Shown in pieces: positions 1 to 9,557 of a DNA stretch of 64,000 bases. Numbering within the stretch: the first letter of the stretch is position 1; each line of letters starts with the position of its first letter. The stretch is taken from contig JAFURQ010000011.1 in the NCBI GenBank assembly GCA_017471825.1, forward strand, positions 124,001 through 188,000. Reading direction: 5' to 3'. The DNA comes from Clostridia bacterium. Its GTDB lineage: Bacteria; Bacillota; Clostridia; Oscillospirales; CAG-272. Position numbers and translations under genes: made by a program. The notes under the pieces were generated by a model, which was not told the DNA's origin, searched no databases, and saw nothing but the letters and a program-made list of their open reading frames with translations.

Positions 1-23
1 ATGAGAAAGCGAGTGAAGAATAG
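1..23 (+). CDS. possible C-terminal end of an upstream gene (partial)
   Basis: Reading frame 3 runs in from the left edge as six codons (EKASEE) and stops at TAG (21-23). A strong plus-strand terminator begins 7 bases later, which fits the end of a plus-strand gene that starts outside the window. Only the tail is present, so no product can be named and the frame itself is a guess. Confidence 0.25.
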
Positions 24-30
24 AAAATCA

Positions 31-58
31 AGACCGACGTTCATACGTCGGTCTTTTT
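31..58 (+). terminator. intrinsic terminator between convergent genes
   Basis: A perfect 10-bp stem (31-40 with 45-54) closes a 4-base loop and is followed by a T-run on the plus strand. The loop contains the stop codon of the minus-strand ATPase, so the hairpin overlaps that gene's end. On the minus strand the following sequence is only moderately T-rich, so it may work in both directions, better on plus. Confidence 0.7.
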
Positions 59-2644
59 GCTTAGTTTTTTAAATACGCGGAGTATGAAATCAAAAGGCAA
101 AACGGTAGCGGCAATGAGGGCGGTTTTTCCTATCATTGCGAAGGAAATCGGGACGGTGCGGAAAAGCTCGCCGCCGAAGAAAATCATAAGTATTTGTATT
201 ACGGATATAAGAAGCATTATTATGACGAAGGGTTTATTTTTTCCGATGCTTGAAAACAGCCACATACGCTCGCTTCTCGCCGTGAAGCAATTAAATATTC
301 CCGAGAATATAAACAGGGCGTAAAATGCCGTCAAAAATTCGGCATCGGTTCTGATACCCAAAAACGCTCTTATCGGCTCTGCTTTCAGGAATATCATACA
401 AATAGAGAGCGTGTATGCGCCGAGGATAAAAATTCGGGCAAGCATTGAACGGGTGAGAAGCGGCTCGTCACGGCGCTTGGGCTTTTCCTTCATATAGTAT
501 TCGAGCGCAGGCTCGCCCGAGAAGGCGAGGCCGCCAAGGGTATCCATTATGATATTGACCCAGAGCATTTGAATAATCGTTATGGGGCTCTCAATTCCGA
601 CCAATCTGCCGAGGACGGATACGCCGCAGGCAGCAAGATTCATAATGAGCTGAAATACGATGAATTTCCGTATTGATTTGAATATTGTCCTGCCGTATAG
701 AATGGTACGGTTGATAGAAAAAATACTGTTGTTCAATATGACGACGTCACCCGCATCCTTGGCGATGTCGCTGCCGTTACCCATTGCGAAGCCGACGTCG
801 GCAAGCTTTAGCGAGGGGGCATCGTTTATCCCGTCGCCCGTCATACCCACTACGAGATTCAGCTCCTGGGATAGCCTTACAAGTCGCGTTTTGTCCTGCG
901 GAAGAGCTCGGGCGAGCACTCTGAGACGAGGAATGATTTCCTTCACCTCGGCGTCACTCATTTTGGAAAGCTCGTCGGAGGTCAGAATTATATCGTTATC
1001 ACGCGAGGTAACAATGCCGCACTCCTCTGCAATTGCGGTGGCGGTATCCTTACTATCGCCCGTGAGCATAACTATCTGCACGCCTGCTCTTTTTATGCCG
1101 CGTATGGCATCGCGGCTGTCGCGCCTCAGCATATCCTTCAGCACCACCAATGCCGCAAAAACGAAGTTATCCGAGCTTTCGTCCCTATATGCGACGGCTA
1201 TTACGCGGTTGCCGCGTGAGGTTGCGTCATATAGGCGCTCCTCGATTTGAGCGGAATTGAGCTTACGTACTATACCGTCAGAGCCAAGGGCGTAATTTGA
1301 TTTTGCGATTATTATTTCGGGTGCTCCCTTTATGTAGACAGTTCCGTTATCGAGAGTTACCGATGAATACTTCCTTTCACTGCTGAAGGGCTCGCGACCT
1401 GCCGTGCGGACCGTCGGGCAGGTGTCTCTTTTGAAATATTCCGCGAGGGCTCTGTCTGTTCCGTTGCCGCCTACGGCTTTTCCGTCCGAAAATCTGACGT
1501 CGGTGTTATAAAATGAGCTTACGAGCAGGACGCGGTATATTTCCTCTGCCTTTTTCAGTGCCGATATGCTCTTGTAGGTGGCATCTATTGCTTCTATCCT
1601 TTCGACACGGGGCTCGCCTACGGTCAGAGTGCCCGTTTTGTCGGTGAAAAGTATATTCATAGAGCCGGCGGTTTCTATTCCTACGAGCTTTTTCACAAGC
1701 ACGTTGTCGGCAAACATTTTCTTCATATTTGCGGAGAGGACGACGGTAATCATCATTGGGAGCCCCTCGGGAACCGCAACAACGATGACGGTTATCATAA
1801 GAGTGAGGGCGTGAATAAGGATTGCAAAGGTGGATTTAAAATCCTTGATAGAGGTTAAAATCGCGGTACCGTCGAAATTGTTTTTAACTACTATTGCATT
1901 GAATATGTAGACAAAGGCTACGATAAACGCCATAAAATAGCCGATTTTGCTGATTTGGGCGGCGAGGCGCGCAAGACGGAGCTTCAGGGGGCTTTTTCGG
2001 GTTTCGGTCTGGACGTCCTTCGCAACCATTCCGTAATAGGTGGCGGCGCCGACACGTCCGACACGGGCTATGGCATCACCGCAGGTAACGACACTGCCTG
2101 CGAAGATTTTATTATGCGAGGACAGAGTCCAATCCCCCTCGCCCCTGCCACTGCTCTTTGTAACCTCCTGACTTTCGCCGTTGAGGGCGGATTGGTCAAC
2201 GGAGAGTCTGCCCGATATGATTTCGCAGTCGGCGTGGAGCTTTTCGCCCGTGGAAACGTACAAAATATCTCCGACGACTATTTCCGTGGCGGATATTTCG
2301 GTCAGTACTCCGTCGCGCATAACGCGGACACGCGCCTCGGAGTTTTCCTCCTGCATTTTCTTGAAGGCGCGCTCGCTCCCGTATTCCGATGCGGTGGATA
2401 CCGTGGTTGCGATAATTATTGCTATAACTATGCCGAATACCTCGAAAAGATTACAGTGTCCGAAGGTGAAAATAATTTCGACGCAGAGGGCTATTATAAG
2501 AATTTTGATTATCGGGTCGTTGAGATTTGCGAGAAACTGTCTGAAAAAGCCCTTGCTCTTCGTCTTTTCAAGTGTATTTGCGCCGTGCTTTTCTCTGGAT
2601 TTGATGACTTCGATATTTGTAAGTCCGTGTATATTTTTCGTCAT
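41..2644 (-). CDS. P-type cation-translocating ATPase (calcium-type, P2)
   Basis: This 867-residue membrane pump probably exports Ca2+ at the cost of ATP. Visible marks are the N-terminal cation-ATPase domain, an actuator loop read as NGES (about 155-158), the PEGLP ion-site motif in M4 (292-296), the phosphorylation motif DKTGTLT (335-341), TGD (528-530) and GDGINDAP (603-610), followed by C-terminal membrane helices. Motif order and length match the PMCA/SERCA-like group of bacterial P2 ATPases. GGAGG lies 6 bases before the ATG. It follows the probable 6S RNA and its terminator on the same strand, so it is likely transcribed alone. The first residue of the actuator loop is Asn where most relatives have Thr; the catalytic Glu is kept. 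Ca2+ specificity is inferred from family resemblance. Confidence 0.9.
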   Translation of the reverse strand: MTKNIHGLTNIEVIKSREKHGANTLEKTKSKGFFRQFLANLNDPIIKILIIALCVEIIFTFGHCNLFEVFGIVIAIIIATTVSTASEYGSERAFKKMQEENSEARVRVMRDGVLTEISATEIVVGDILYVSTGEKLHADCEIISGRLSVDQSALNGESQEVTKSSGRGEGDWTLSSHNKIFAGSVVTCGDAIARVGRVGAATYYGMVAKDVQTETRKSPLKLRLARLAAQISKIGYFMAFIVAFVYIFNAIVVKNNFDGTAILTSIKDFKSTFAILIHALTLMITVIVVAVPEGLPMMITVVLSANMKKMFADNVLVKKLVGIETAGSMNILFTDKTGTLTVGEPRVERIEAIDATYKSISALKKAEEIYRVLLVSSFYNTDVRFSDGKAVGGNGTDRALAEYFKRDTCPTVRTAGREPFSSERKYSSVTLDNGTVYIKGAPEIIIAKSNYALGSDGIVRKLNSAQIEERLYDATSRGNRVIAVAYRDESSDNFVFAALVVLKDMLRRDSRDAIRGIKRAGVQIVMLTGDSKDTATAIAEECGIVTSRDNDIILTSDELSKMSDAEVKEIIPRLRVLARALPQDKTRLVRLSQELNLVVGMTGDGINDAPSLKLADVGFAMGNGSDIAKDAGDVVILNNSIFSINRTILYGRTIFKSIRKFIVFQLIMNLAACGVSVLGRLVGIESPITIIQMLWVNIIMDTLGGLAFSGEPALEYYMKEKPKRRDEPLLTRSMLARIFILGAYTLSICMIFLKAEPIRAFLGIRTDAEFLTAFYALFIFSGIFNCFTARSERMWLFSSIGKNKPFVIIMLLISVIQILMIFFGGELFRTVPISFAMIGKTALIAATVLPFDFILRVFKKLSKKTDV

Positions 2645-2721
2645 ATATTCCTCCGCGGTGGTTTCTTATTTAGATGATATGCTATCTGGAAAAGAAAAAG
2701 AACAAGCACGGCGGACAAAAG

Positions 2722-2757
2722 AAAACAAGCCGAATCGAAATTGATTCGGCTTGTTTT
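2722..2757 (-). terminator. intrinsic terminator after the 6S-like RNA
   Basis: A 15-bp perfect stem (2722-2736 with 2743-2757) with a 6-base loop, flanked by A-runs on one side and T-runs on the other, so it can stop transcription from either side. It lies directly downstream of the structured RNA on the minus strand and before the ATPase gene. Confidence 0.85.
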
Positions 2758-2759
2758 AA

Positions 2760-2962
2760 AAGTACCCGCGAGGCCGTGTAAGGCAATTTTTAACCCTGTT
2801 TGTACAGGTGGGTGCTCTCTCCGCTACTTTGCGCTTCCAACGTCTGCTTCGGAGGGTCTGTGACAGCTCCTGACAGGAGGCCTGCATCCCATAGCGGAAG
2901 CCCAAGCTCCCTAAAATTGTTCGTAGGTCCAAATATCACAATATCACGCACCACGCAGGAGG
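2760..2962 (-). ncRNA. ssrS: probable 6S RNA
   Basis: A gene-free stretch of about 200 bases on the minus strand folds on paper into one long, interrupted hairpin. Its ends pair (CCTGCGTGG near 2959 with the CTCGCGGG region near 2765). Inside, ACAATTTTA pairs with TTAAAAATTG, GGGAGCTT with GAGCACCC, and TCCGCTAT with GTAGCGGA, leaving a large internal bubble. Size, rod shape with a central bubble and a following terminator fit 6S RNA, which binds the SigA holoenzyme in stationary phase. The call is from architecture, not from an alignment. I saw no clear promoter, so it might be processed from the DUF1292 transcript. Confidence 0.6.
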
Positions 2963-2965
2963 TAA

Positions 2966-3268
2966 TTATTCTTCCTCGTCGTAATTGATTTCGCTGAAGA
3001 AGAGGTCGTTGAAGTATTCTTCAACCTTCTCAAATTCGTCATCGTCATCAACGCTTTCGAAGACGATATCCTCGCCGTCCTCGTGAGCCTTGAGGATTAT
3101 GTATTCCTCTGCTGTCTCATCATTTGCGGGAATGAGAGCGAAATAGAGCTGACCGTCAAGCTCTGCACGTGCGAGAATTTCAAATTCGGTTTCCTCGCCT
3201 GTTTCCTCGTCGGTGAGGAAAATGGTGGGGATTTCATCAAATTCTTCGTTCTTTTCGATGTCTGCCAT
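2966..3268 (-). CDS. DUF1292 domain protein (YrzB-like)
   Basis: A very acidic 100-residue protein. It opens MADIEKNEEFDEIPTIFLTD and carries the DUF1292 pattern of a TDEETGEE-type turn, a strand pair, YFALIPA and an EEYIILKAHED segment, ending in an Asp/Glu-rich tail. Function of the family is unknown; in many Firmicutes it lies near alaS, ireB and ruvX, which are not seen here. AGGAG sits 8 bases before the ATG, and a good SigA promoter lies in the 67-base gap behind it. The next element on the strand is the 6S-like RNA. Confidence 0.85.
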   Translation of the reverse strand: MADIEKNEEFDEIPTIFLTDEETGEETEFEILARAELDGQLYFALIPANDETAEEYIILKAHEDGEDIVFESVDDDDEFEKVEEYFNDLFFSEINYDEEE

Positions 3269-3299
3269 TTTAAGTTCTCCTAATTTATTTTATGAGTAT

Positions 3300-3328
3300 A
3301 TTTTATCCTATCAAGGCGGTATTGTCAA
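3300..3328 (-). promoter_or_regulatory. SigA-type promoter for the DUF1292 gene
   Basis: Minus-strand TTGACA (3323-3328), 17-bp spacer, TAAAAT (3300-3305), about 30 bases before the DUF1292 start. Confidence 0.75.
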
Positions 3329-3335
3329 GAGTATA

Positions 3336-4460
3336 TCACAACAATTCCGCAAGAATCGAATTACTGATATAAAGTCCCTTATCCGAAAGGGAGATGCGAC
3401 CGTTTACGATATTGATGTAACCGAGGGCCTTATAGTGAAGGATTTTTTCGCTGTTCTTCTCAAAGAAATCCTCGCCGAAAAGCCCATTGTATTCGTCGAG
3501 AGACATTCCCTCGGCAAGCCTGAGGCGCATCATCGCGTATTCAAATTTTTCATCCGCGAGGCTCAAGCTATCCGTCTGTCTGTATTCTGTGTAGTTGTCG
3601 GAAATATATTCGGGAATGCGAGAGGAATTTCCGTAGCGTGAGGTGCCGAAATAGGAATACGCCGAAAGACCGATGCCGATATACTGCTGGTCGCGCCAGT
3701 ATTTGAGGTTGTGGCGACACTCGTAGCTCGGGCGCGCGTAGTTTGAAATTTCATAATGAGAAAAGCCTGCCTCGGTAAGAATCCTCACCGCTTCAAGATA
3801 CATATCGCATTCCTCGTCCTCGGTGGGAAGAGGCAGAAGCTCGCGCTCCGAATAAAACGGTGTACCCTCCTCAATTATAAGCCCGTACGCCGAGATATGA
3901 GTGGGTGAGAGAGCGAGTGCCGATACAAGACTGTGCCTGAAGCTATCGGGCGTTTGCTCGGGTATTCCATACATAAGGTCAAGGGAGATATTGGTGATTC
4001 CCGCTCTGCGAGCCATCTCAAACGACGCTTTGATGTCGCCGACAGAGTGTATTCTGCCGAGCCTTTTCAGCTCATTTTCACAAAAAGACTGTGCTCCAAA
4101 GCTGATTCTGTTAACGCCCTCGCCTGCAAAGGCTTTAAGCTTTTCATACGTTACGGTACCGGGGTTTGCCTCCACGGTAAACTCTGCATCGGGTGAAATA
4201 TCGAAGCTTTTTCTGATAGCGGAAACGACTTTTTTAAATTCGCTCTCGGTGAGAAGCGAAGGGGTTCCGCCACCGAAAAAGACGGTATCTATTTTTATTT
4301 TCGGCTCGCTTTTATAGCTTTCGGCTTCCTCGGTGAGCCGAGCGAGGTAGCTTTCGCGCGTCTGTGCCGTTATGCCTTCGAAGGATGAAAAATCACAGTA
4401 TTTACACTTTGAGGCGCAAAACGGTATATGGACGTAGAGCCCAAGGTTATCAGTTGCCAT
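3336..4460 (-). CDS. hemW: radical SAM heme chaperone HemW
   Basis: A 374-residue radical SAM protein related to coproporphyrinogen dehydrogenase HemN but of the HemW type, which transfers heme to apoproteins. The N-terminus carries YVHIPFC followed by the CxxxCxxC cluster motif that binds the 4Fe-4S/SAM centre (about C15, C19, C22 from the chosen start), then GGGTPS, EANPG and the HemW C-terminal domain. I chose the ATG at 4460; a TTG two codons earlier is also open. The start overlaps the lepA stop by 11 bases and lacks its own clear Shine-Dalgarno, which suggests translational coupling. The lepA-hemW order is common in Firmicutes. Confidence 0.92.
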   Translation of the reverse strand: MATDNLGLYVHIPFCASKCKYCDFSSFEGITAQTRESYLARLTEEAESYKSEPKIKIDTVFFGGGTPSLLTESEFKKVVSAIRKSFDISPDAEFTVEANPGTVTYEKLKAFAGEGVNRISFGAQSFCENELKRLGRIHSVGDIKASFEMARRAGITNISLDLMYGIPEQTPDSFRHSLVSALALSPTHISAYGLIIEEGTPFYSERELLPLPTEDEECDMYLEAVRILTEAGFSHYEISNYARPSYECRHNLKYWRDQQYIGIGLSAYSYFGTSRYGNSSRIPEYISDNYTEYRQTDSLSLADEKFEYAMMRLRLAEGMSLDEYNGLFGEDFFEKNSEKILHYKALGYINIVNGRISLSDKGLYISNSILAELL

Positions 4461-6264
4461 CGTCAAGACGTAAAACCGCCATAAATGCCTCGGGTGTTAC
4501 CTCTACGCTACCGAGCTTACGCATTTTCTTCTTTCCCTCTTTTTGCTTTTCAAGCAGCTTTTTCTTTCTCGTGATGTCACCGCCGTAGCACTTTGCAAGC
4601 ACGTCCTTGCGCATTGCTTTTACGGTTTCGCGAGCTATAATTTTGGAGCCGATTGCCGCCTGAATAGGAATTTCAAAGAGCTGGCGCGGTATATTTTCCT
4701 TCAGCTTTTCTGCGATTTTTCTCGCACGGGTATATGCTCTTTCCTCAAAGACGATGAAGGACAGCGCGTCCACTACCTCGCCGTTGAGCATAAAATCAAG
4801 CTTCACAAGCTTTGAGGGCTTATATCCCTTAAGCTCGTAATCGAGAGAGGCGTAGCCCTTTGAGCGACTTTTAAGAGCATCGAAGAAATCGTAGATTATC
4901 TCGTTTAAGGGGAGCTCGTAATGGAGCTCTGCCCTTTCGGTATCTATATATTTCATATCGATGAACACGCCGCGTCTGTCCTGACAGAGATCCATAATGC
5001 CGCCGATATATTCCGAGGGGGTAATTATCGTCGCCTTCATTATAGGCTCGTATGCCGTTTGAATTTCATCGGCGGTCGGGAATTTCGAGGGGTTGTCGAT
5101 GAGTATGGTTTCACCGCCGCGAAGCTCTACCTTATAAATAACCGAGGGAGCGGTGGTTATGAGGTCGAGATTAAATTCGCGCTCGAGTCTTTCCTCAATT
5201 ATTTCCATATGGAGAAGTCCGAGGAAGCCGCAACGGAAGCCGAAGCCCAACGCTACCGAGGTTTCGGGCTCGAATACGAGCGAGGCGTCATTAAGCTGAA
5301 GCTTTTCAAGCGCTTCGCGAAGGTCGCCGTATCTTGCACCGTCCGCGGGATAGATTCCCGAATAAACCATAGGATGCACGTCGCGGAAGCCGGGCAGAGC
5401 CTCGTCTGCGGGGTTATCCGCAAGGGTTACGGTATCTCCGACACGGGTGTCGCCAACGTTTTTGATTGATGCGGTGATATAGCCTACCTCGCCTGCTGTA
5501 AGGCTCTCGCACTTTTTGAGTCCGAAGGCGTCCATATGTCCGAGCTCGATAATCTCAAACTCTGCACCCGTTGACATAAGCTTTATTTTGTCGCCTGTCT
5601 TGATTGTTCCGTCAAACACTCGGATATAGACCACGACACCGAGGTAGGAATCGTAGTAGGAGTCGAAAATAAGCGCCTTAAGCGGTGCCGAAGCATCTCC
5701 CGTTGGTGCGGGAATATCGGTTACTACCTTTTCAAGAACGTCCTGAATATTGAGTCCGTTTTTGGCGGAGATTGCGGGGCAATCCTCTGCGGGTATTCCT
5801 ATTATATCCTCGATTTCTCTGCGAGTTCCCTCAATGTCGGCGGATGCGAGGTCTATTTTGTTGATTACGGGCAATATTTCGAGGTCGTTGTCTATGGCGA
5901 GATATGCGTTTGCCAGAGTCTGCGCCTCAACGCCCTGCGTTGCGTCGACAACGAGGAGTGCGCCCTCGCACGCCTTCAGCGAACGGGATACCTCGTAGCC
6001 GAAGTCAACGTGGCCGGGGGTATCTATGAGGTTGAAAACGTAGCTTTCCCCGTTTTTCGCCGTATAGTTGAGCCTTACTGCCCTTGCTTTAATGGTAATT
6101 CCGCGCTCGCGCTCGAGATCCATATTGTCGAGGAGCTGCTCCTCCATATCTCTTGTGGCGACGGTGCTTGTTTTTTCAAGCAATCTGTCGGCGAGCGTGG
6201 ATTTACCGTGGTCTATATGTGCAATTATAGAGAAATTGCGAATGTGATTTTGTTTTTCACTCAC
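4450..6264 (-). CDS. lepA: elongation factor 4 (LepA)
   Basis: A 604-residue translational GTPase that acts on stalled or back-translocated ribosomes. The N-terminal G domain shows AHIDHGKST (15-23), an [10 protein letters not shown] switch region, DTPGHVDF and NKIDL. EF-G-like domains II, III and V follow, then the LepA-specific C-terminal domain rich in Lys/Arg. Length is normal for the family. The start codon is GTG, preceded by AGGAAAAC. It overlaps hemW downstream and follows the phosphoglucomutase gene by 24 bases. Confidence 0.97.
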   Translation of the reverse strand: MSEKQNHIRNFSIIAHIDHGKSTLADRLLEKTSTVATRDMEEQLLDNMDLERERGITIKARAVRLNYTAKNGESYVFNLIDTPGHVDFGYEVSRSLKACEGALLVVDATQGVEAQTLANAYLAIDNDLEILPVINKIDLASADIEGTRREIEDIIGIPAEDCPAISAKNGLNIQDVLEKVVTDIPAPTGDASAPLKALIFDSYYDSYLGVVVYIRVFDGTIKTGDKIKLMSTGAEFEIIELGHMDAFGLKKCESLTAGEVGYITASIKNVGDTRVGDTVTLADNPADEALPGFRDVHPMVYSGIYPADGARYGDLREALEKLQLNDASLVFEPETSVALGFGFRCGFLGLLHMEIIEERLEREFNLDLITTAPSVIYKVELRGGETILIDNPSKFPTADEIQTAYEPIMKATIITPSEYIGGIMDLCQDRRGVFIDMKYIDTERAELHYELPLNEIIYDFFDALKSRSKGYASLDYELKGYKPSKLVKLDFMLNGEVVDALSFIVFEERAYTRARKIAEKLKENIPRQLFEIPIQAAIGSKIIARETVKAMRKDVLAKCYGGDITRKKKLLEKQKEGKKKMRKLGSVEVTPEAFMAVLRLDDGN

Positions 6265-6288
6265 TTTTGTTTTCCTGTGATGTAAGAA

Positions 6289-8016
6289 TTATACTTCCAT
6301 CAGCTTCCTTGCTGCTTTTGAATATGTTTCGATTTTGCTGTTGAGGACCGCTCTGTCGGTGTCGTGGGCGAGCACGTAAATCTTTACTTTAGGCTCGGTG
6401 CCTGAGGGGCGGACAATGATTTTATCCTCGTTTTCAAGCGTGTAGTAAAGAACGTCGGACGCAGGCTGACCGGTCGAGGCAACGTCGCCTGTTTTTACGT
6501 TTTTAACCGTTCCGTCAAGGTAGTCGCCAACGGTGAGAACCTTTACGCCGCCGAAGCTTACGGGTAAGTTTTCACGCAGAGAGGACATTACTCTCTTGCG
6601 CTTTTCGATTCCGTCATAGCCCTCCATATAGATATCTATCATACCCTCGGCGTAATTGCCGTAGGTTTCGTAAAGCTTTTCAAGAGCGTCGCAGAGAGTC
6701 ATATTCTGCTTTTTGTAGAAGGCGGTCATTTCGAGAATCATCATTGACGCTTCTACCGCGTCCTTATCTCTTGCATAAGAGCCGAGAAGGTAGCCGTAGC
6801 TTTCCTCAAAGCCGAGAACGAAGCCGTCCGCCTCGCCCTTTGCCTCATAGTTTTTGATAACCTCGCCTATGAACTTAAAGCCTGTGAGAACGTCGTGAAG
6901 CTTAATTCCCTGCTTCTTGGCAATTCCGTATGCCATATCGGTGGAAACTATGCTCTTTACGGCGTATGCGTTTTCAGGGAGCTTGCCGAGCTTTCTTCTT
7001 TCTCTTATAGCGTAGTCAAGAAGGAGCGCGCCCATCTGGTTACCTGATATAGTGACGAATTTTCCGTCCTTACCTCTTGCCATAACGCCGACGCGGTCGG
7101 AGTCGGGGTCGGTAGCTATTACGAGGTCGGAGCCAACGCTGTCGGCGATCTTAATGCCAAGCTCAAAAACGTCGGCATATTCGGGGTTGGGCTTTTTAAC
7201 CGTGGGGAAATTTCCGTCGGGGGTCATCTGCTCTGCAACGGTGTACAGGTGCTTGAGTCCCATACGGCGGAATACCTCGGGAACGAGCTTATAGCCTGCG
7301 CCGTGAAGGGGGGTATATACGACCTTCAGCTCATCCGAAATGCTTGCTACGGCATCCTTGGAGATTGAGGTTGCGAGAACCTCTTCAAGATAAAATTCAT
7401 CGAATTTTTCGTCAAGGACGGTTATCATACCCGAAGCAACCGCATCCTCGAAGGAAGGAAGCGTGCCTGCGTCCAGAACGTCGAACTTCGCGCGCTCGGC
7501 GGAAACGATTTTTGCCTGCTCGGGACTGATTTGCGCTCCGTCCTCCCAATATGCCTTATATCCGTTATATTCCTTGGGGTTATGTGATGCGGTGATATTG
7601 ATGCCCGCCATTGTTCCAAGCTTACGCACTGCATAAGAGAGCTCGGGAGTGGGGCGGATGCCGTTGAAAATGTACGCTTTGATGCCCTCGGAAGCAAGCA
7701 CGCAGGCGCTTACCTTGGCAAAAAGCTCGGAATTGTTACGGGAGTCGTATGCTATTGCAACGCCGCGGGATTCACCCCCTGCGGATTTTATGAGGGCGGC
7801 GATGCCGCGAGTGGTTTGCGCTACGGTAAAGCGGTTCATGCAGCCGATGCCCATATACATCGTGGAGCGAAGACCTGCGGTGCCGAAATCCATCGGTGCC
7901 GAAAAGCGCATTGCCTTGGTGTTTTCGTCATTTGCTATGGAAAGTAATTCCTGCTTTTCCTCATCTGTAAGAAGATTTGAGGAAAGCCATCTCTGATACT
8001 CTGTGTTGTACATCAT
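6289..8016 (-). CDS. pgcA: phospho-sugar mutase (phosphoglucomutase/phosphomannomutase)
   Basis: A 575-residue alpha-D-phosphohexomutase interconverting glucose-1-phosphate and glucose-6-phosphate (or the mannose forms). The phosphoserine loop TASHNP has its Ser at about 144, the metal loop reads DPDSDRVGV, the sugar-binding GFEESYG segment follows, and the phosphate-binding RPSGTEPK lies near the C-terminus. All four domains are present and length fits the PgcA group. A TTG lies inside the ribosome site GGAGGT, so the real start must be one of two adjacent ATGs (8016 or 8013); I give 8016. It lies in a minus-strand run with lepA and the TSCPD gene. Confidence 0.93.
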   Translation of the reverse strand: MMYNTEYQRWLSSNLLTDEEKQELLSIANDENTKAMRFSAPMDFGTAGLRSTMYMGIGCMNRFTVAQTTRGIAALIKSAGGESRGVAIAYDSRNNSELFAKVSACVLASEGIKAYIFNGIRPTPELSYAVRKLGTMAGINITASHNPKEYNGYKAYWEDGAQISPEQAKIVSAERAKFDVLDAGTLPSFEDAVASGMITVLDEKFDEFYLEEVLATSISKDAVASISDELKVVYTPLHGAGYKLVPEVFRRMGLKHLYTVAEQMTPDGNFPTVKKPNPEYADVFELGIKIADSVGSDLVIATDPDSDRVGVMARGKDGKFVTISGNQMGALLLDYAIRERRKLGKLPENAYAVKSIVSTDMAYGIAKKQGIKLHDVLTGFKFIGEVIKNYEAKGEADGFVLGFEESYGYLLGSYARDKDAVEASMMILEMTAFYKKQNMTLCDALEKLYETYGNYAEGMIDIYMEGYDGIEKRKRVMSSLRENLPVSFGGVKVLTVGDYLDGTVKNVKTGDVASTGQPASDVLYYTLENEDKIIVRPSGTEPKVKIYVLAHDTDRAVLNSKIETYSKAARKLMEV

Positions 8017-8039
8017 ATATACCTCCAATTTTTTATTGA

Positions 8040-8294
8040 TTACTGTGCAAGAGCTTCTTCAAGCGCGAGGGCGAGCTGGTCGGGGCAAGAGGTTTTTTTG
8101 AAGCCGCACTTGATGCCCTTCAATCTTGAAATTGCCTCGCTGACCTTCATTCCCTTAACAAGACTTGCTACACCGAGGGTGTTGCCGGCACAGCCGCCTA
8201 CGAATTTGCAGTCTGTTACAACGTCGTCCTCAACGTCGACGATGATCATACGGGAGCAGGTGCCGCTTGTTTTGTGTTCGATGTGCTTTTTCAT
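8040..8294 (-). CDS. TIGR03905-type TSCPD domain protein
   Basis: An 84-residue protein of the TSCPD family, named for the motif seen here as KTSCPDQLA near the C-terminus. It also has the N-terminal GTCSRMI segment and FVGGCAGNTLG. Related domains occur in ribonucleotide reductases, but the stand-alone proteins have no proven role. Four cysteines (about 13, 35, 63, 69) could bind a metal; that is inference. It lies 23 bases upstream of the phosphoglucomutase start on the same strand. Confidence 0.85.
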   Translation of the reverse strand: MKKHIEHKTSGTCSRMIIVDVEDDVVTDCKFVGGCAGNTLGVASLVKGMKVSEAISRLKGIKCGFKKTSCPDQLALALEEALAQ

Positions 8295-8315
8295 TTTATA
8301 TATTCCTTTCGGGGT

Positions 8316-9272
8316 TTATTCCAAATTGTTGTATATACCGATAGCGGTATAGGATGAGCAAAATAGCGTAAGATAGACGAGAAGCGAAATAAAATCGGCT
8401 CCGTTCTTTTTGAAAACTATGCTGAAAAACGGGATTTCTCCGTCCTCGGTATCGAAGGATATAGAATTTATACGGTAAACCGACACGCCGAGCTGTCGGG
8501 CGGCGGTGAGAAGCTCGGAAATCGGCGCGGCGGTGCTATCCTCGATACGAAGCTCGAGGTATCTGTCATCATCACCCTTTACCGCCGGGACTGTGAAGTG
8601 ACGCGATACGAGCGCGTACTTCATATCGGCAGAGCCGTCAAAGCCGAAAACAGGGGTAACGGTATTGATTTTCAGATCCTCGGCAAACAAAATAGCGGCA
8701 ATGCTCGGCAGTCTTGCTCCTCCGTGCTCCTCGAGCGGAAGGAGACAATATTCTGCTTTACCCGACGATACGGCGCGTGCCGCCTCCTTAAAGGAGTGGG
8801 CGTAGGAAACCGTCGGCGAGCTGAAATTTTGAGAAAAAACGTCATACGCTTCATCTGCGAGGCGGTTTTTGACGTAGACGAAGGTTTCGTCCTCAGACAA
8901 GGTATCCAGAAAATGCTCCTCGAGCACCTCGATACCGAGCCTACTCATATAATCAGCGAGAAGCTCCGAAAAAACAGCCCTGTCATTTGCATTCAGAGAG
9001 GAAAGGTATGTGCTTACTCTCGGTTGATTTTCGGGAAGAAGCGTTTCTTCCGCATCGGGTGAATTGAGGGCTATTCCCTCGAGGATAAGACCGAGGATTT
9101 CATATATTCCGTAACCCTCGGAAGATAGCGCGAGTGCCGCGCGAGCGCACTCCTCGGCAAGCTCGGAGAGCTCGCATATCCGCTTTTCACATTCGGTGAT
9201 TTGGCGGCGCGAAAGAGCTTTGATATTCGATTCGGTAATTTCGTTTTGAACAAACGCACCGTCTTTAAGCAT
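8316..9272 (-). CDS. uncharacterised protein with prephenate-dehydratase-like domain
   Basis: I do not recognise this 318-residue protein with certainty. Residues 1-110 look helical, with one stretch (about 25-55) faintly like an AroH/chorismate-mutase-type helix. Residues about 150-230 resemble the PDT fold: a segment near EYCLLPLEEHGGARLPSIAAI takes the place of the usual substrate-loop motif of prephenate dehydratase, and about 235-300 looks like an ACT-type domain. The classic catalytic TRF motif is not seen, so enzyme activity is doubtful. A good promoter lies just upstream, and the gene heads the minus-strand run. Confidence 0.55.
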   Translation of the reverse strand: MLKDGAFVQNEITESNIKALSRRQITECEKRICELSELAEECARAALALSSEGYGIYEILGLILEGIALNSPDAEETLLPENQPRVSTYLSSLNANDRAVFSELLADYMSRLGIEVLEEHFLDTLSEDETFVYVKNRLADEAYDVFSQNFSSPTVSYAHSFKEAARAVSSGKAEYCLLPLEEHGGARLPSIAAILFAEDLKINTVTPVFGFDGSADMKYALVSRHFTVPAVKGDDDRYLELRIEDSTAAPISELLTAARQLGVSVYRINSISFDTEDGEIPFFSIVFKKNGADFISLLVYLTLFCSSYTAIGIYNNLE

Positions 9273-9304
9273 AAATTACTCCATTATAAATATTTATCAT
9301 AATA

Positions 9305-9333
9305 ATTATACTATATCTTTTCAGAAATTACAA
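9305..9333 (-). promoter_or_regulatory. SigA-type promoter heading the minus-strand block
   Basis: Minus-strand TTGTAA (9328-9333), 17-bp spacer, TATAAT (9305-9310), about 30 bases before the PDT-like gene. Confidence 0.7.
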
Positions 9334-9380
9334 GAGGGGCGCACCATTTTTTTGCTGTTCAAATATTTTTTTGCAACCAC

Positions 9381-9409
9381 TTGATTTTTCAATTTGCGTA
9401 TGGTATAAT
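9381..9409 (+). promoter_or_regulatory. promoter of tRNA-Leu
   Basis: TTGATT (9381-9386), 17-bp spacer, TATAAT (9404-9409), with the mature tRNA starting 13 bases after the -10 box. Confidence 0.8.
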
Positions 9410-9421
9410 ATTTTCCGTTAC

Positions 9422-9508
9422 GCCGGTATGGTGGAATTGGCAGACGCGTCGGACTCAAAATCCGAAGGTAGCAATACCGTGTCGGTTCGACCCCGACTAC
9501 CGGCACCA
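9422..9508 (+). tRNA. tRNA-Leu (anticodon CAA)
   Basis: The acceptor stem GCCGGTA pairs with TACCGGC and is followed by ACCA, so the CCA end is encoded. A 5-bp anticodon stem (TCGGA/TCCGA) encloses the loop CTCAAAA, giving anticodon CAA, which reads UUG. The long variable arm (GGTAGCAATACC) marks a class II tRNA, and GGTTCGACCCC forms the T arm. Confidence 0.97.
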
Positions 9509-9553
9509 AAAACAACCTGAATTGAACCGCAAGGTCAATTCAGGTTGTTTTTA
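9509..9553 (+). terminator. intrinsic terminator of tRNA-Leu
   Basis: A stem of about 15 bp (AACAACCTGAATTGA with its complement) with a 9-base loop, followed by a T-run, directly after the tRNA. Confidence 0.9.
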
Positions 9554-9557
9554 TTCA

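Noticed and set aside
9321..9515. 64-codon minus-strand frame across tRNA-Leu
   Set aside because: It reads through the tRNA gene on the wrong strand; a common false call.
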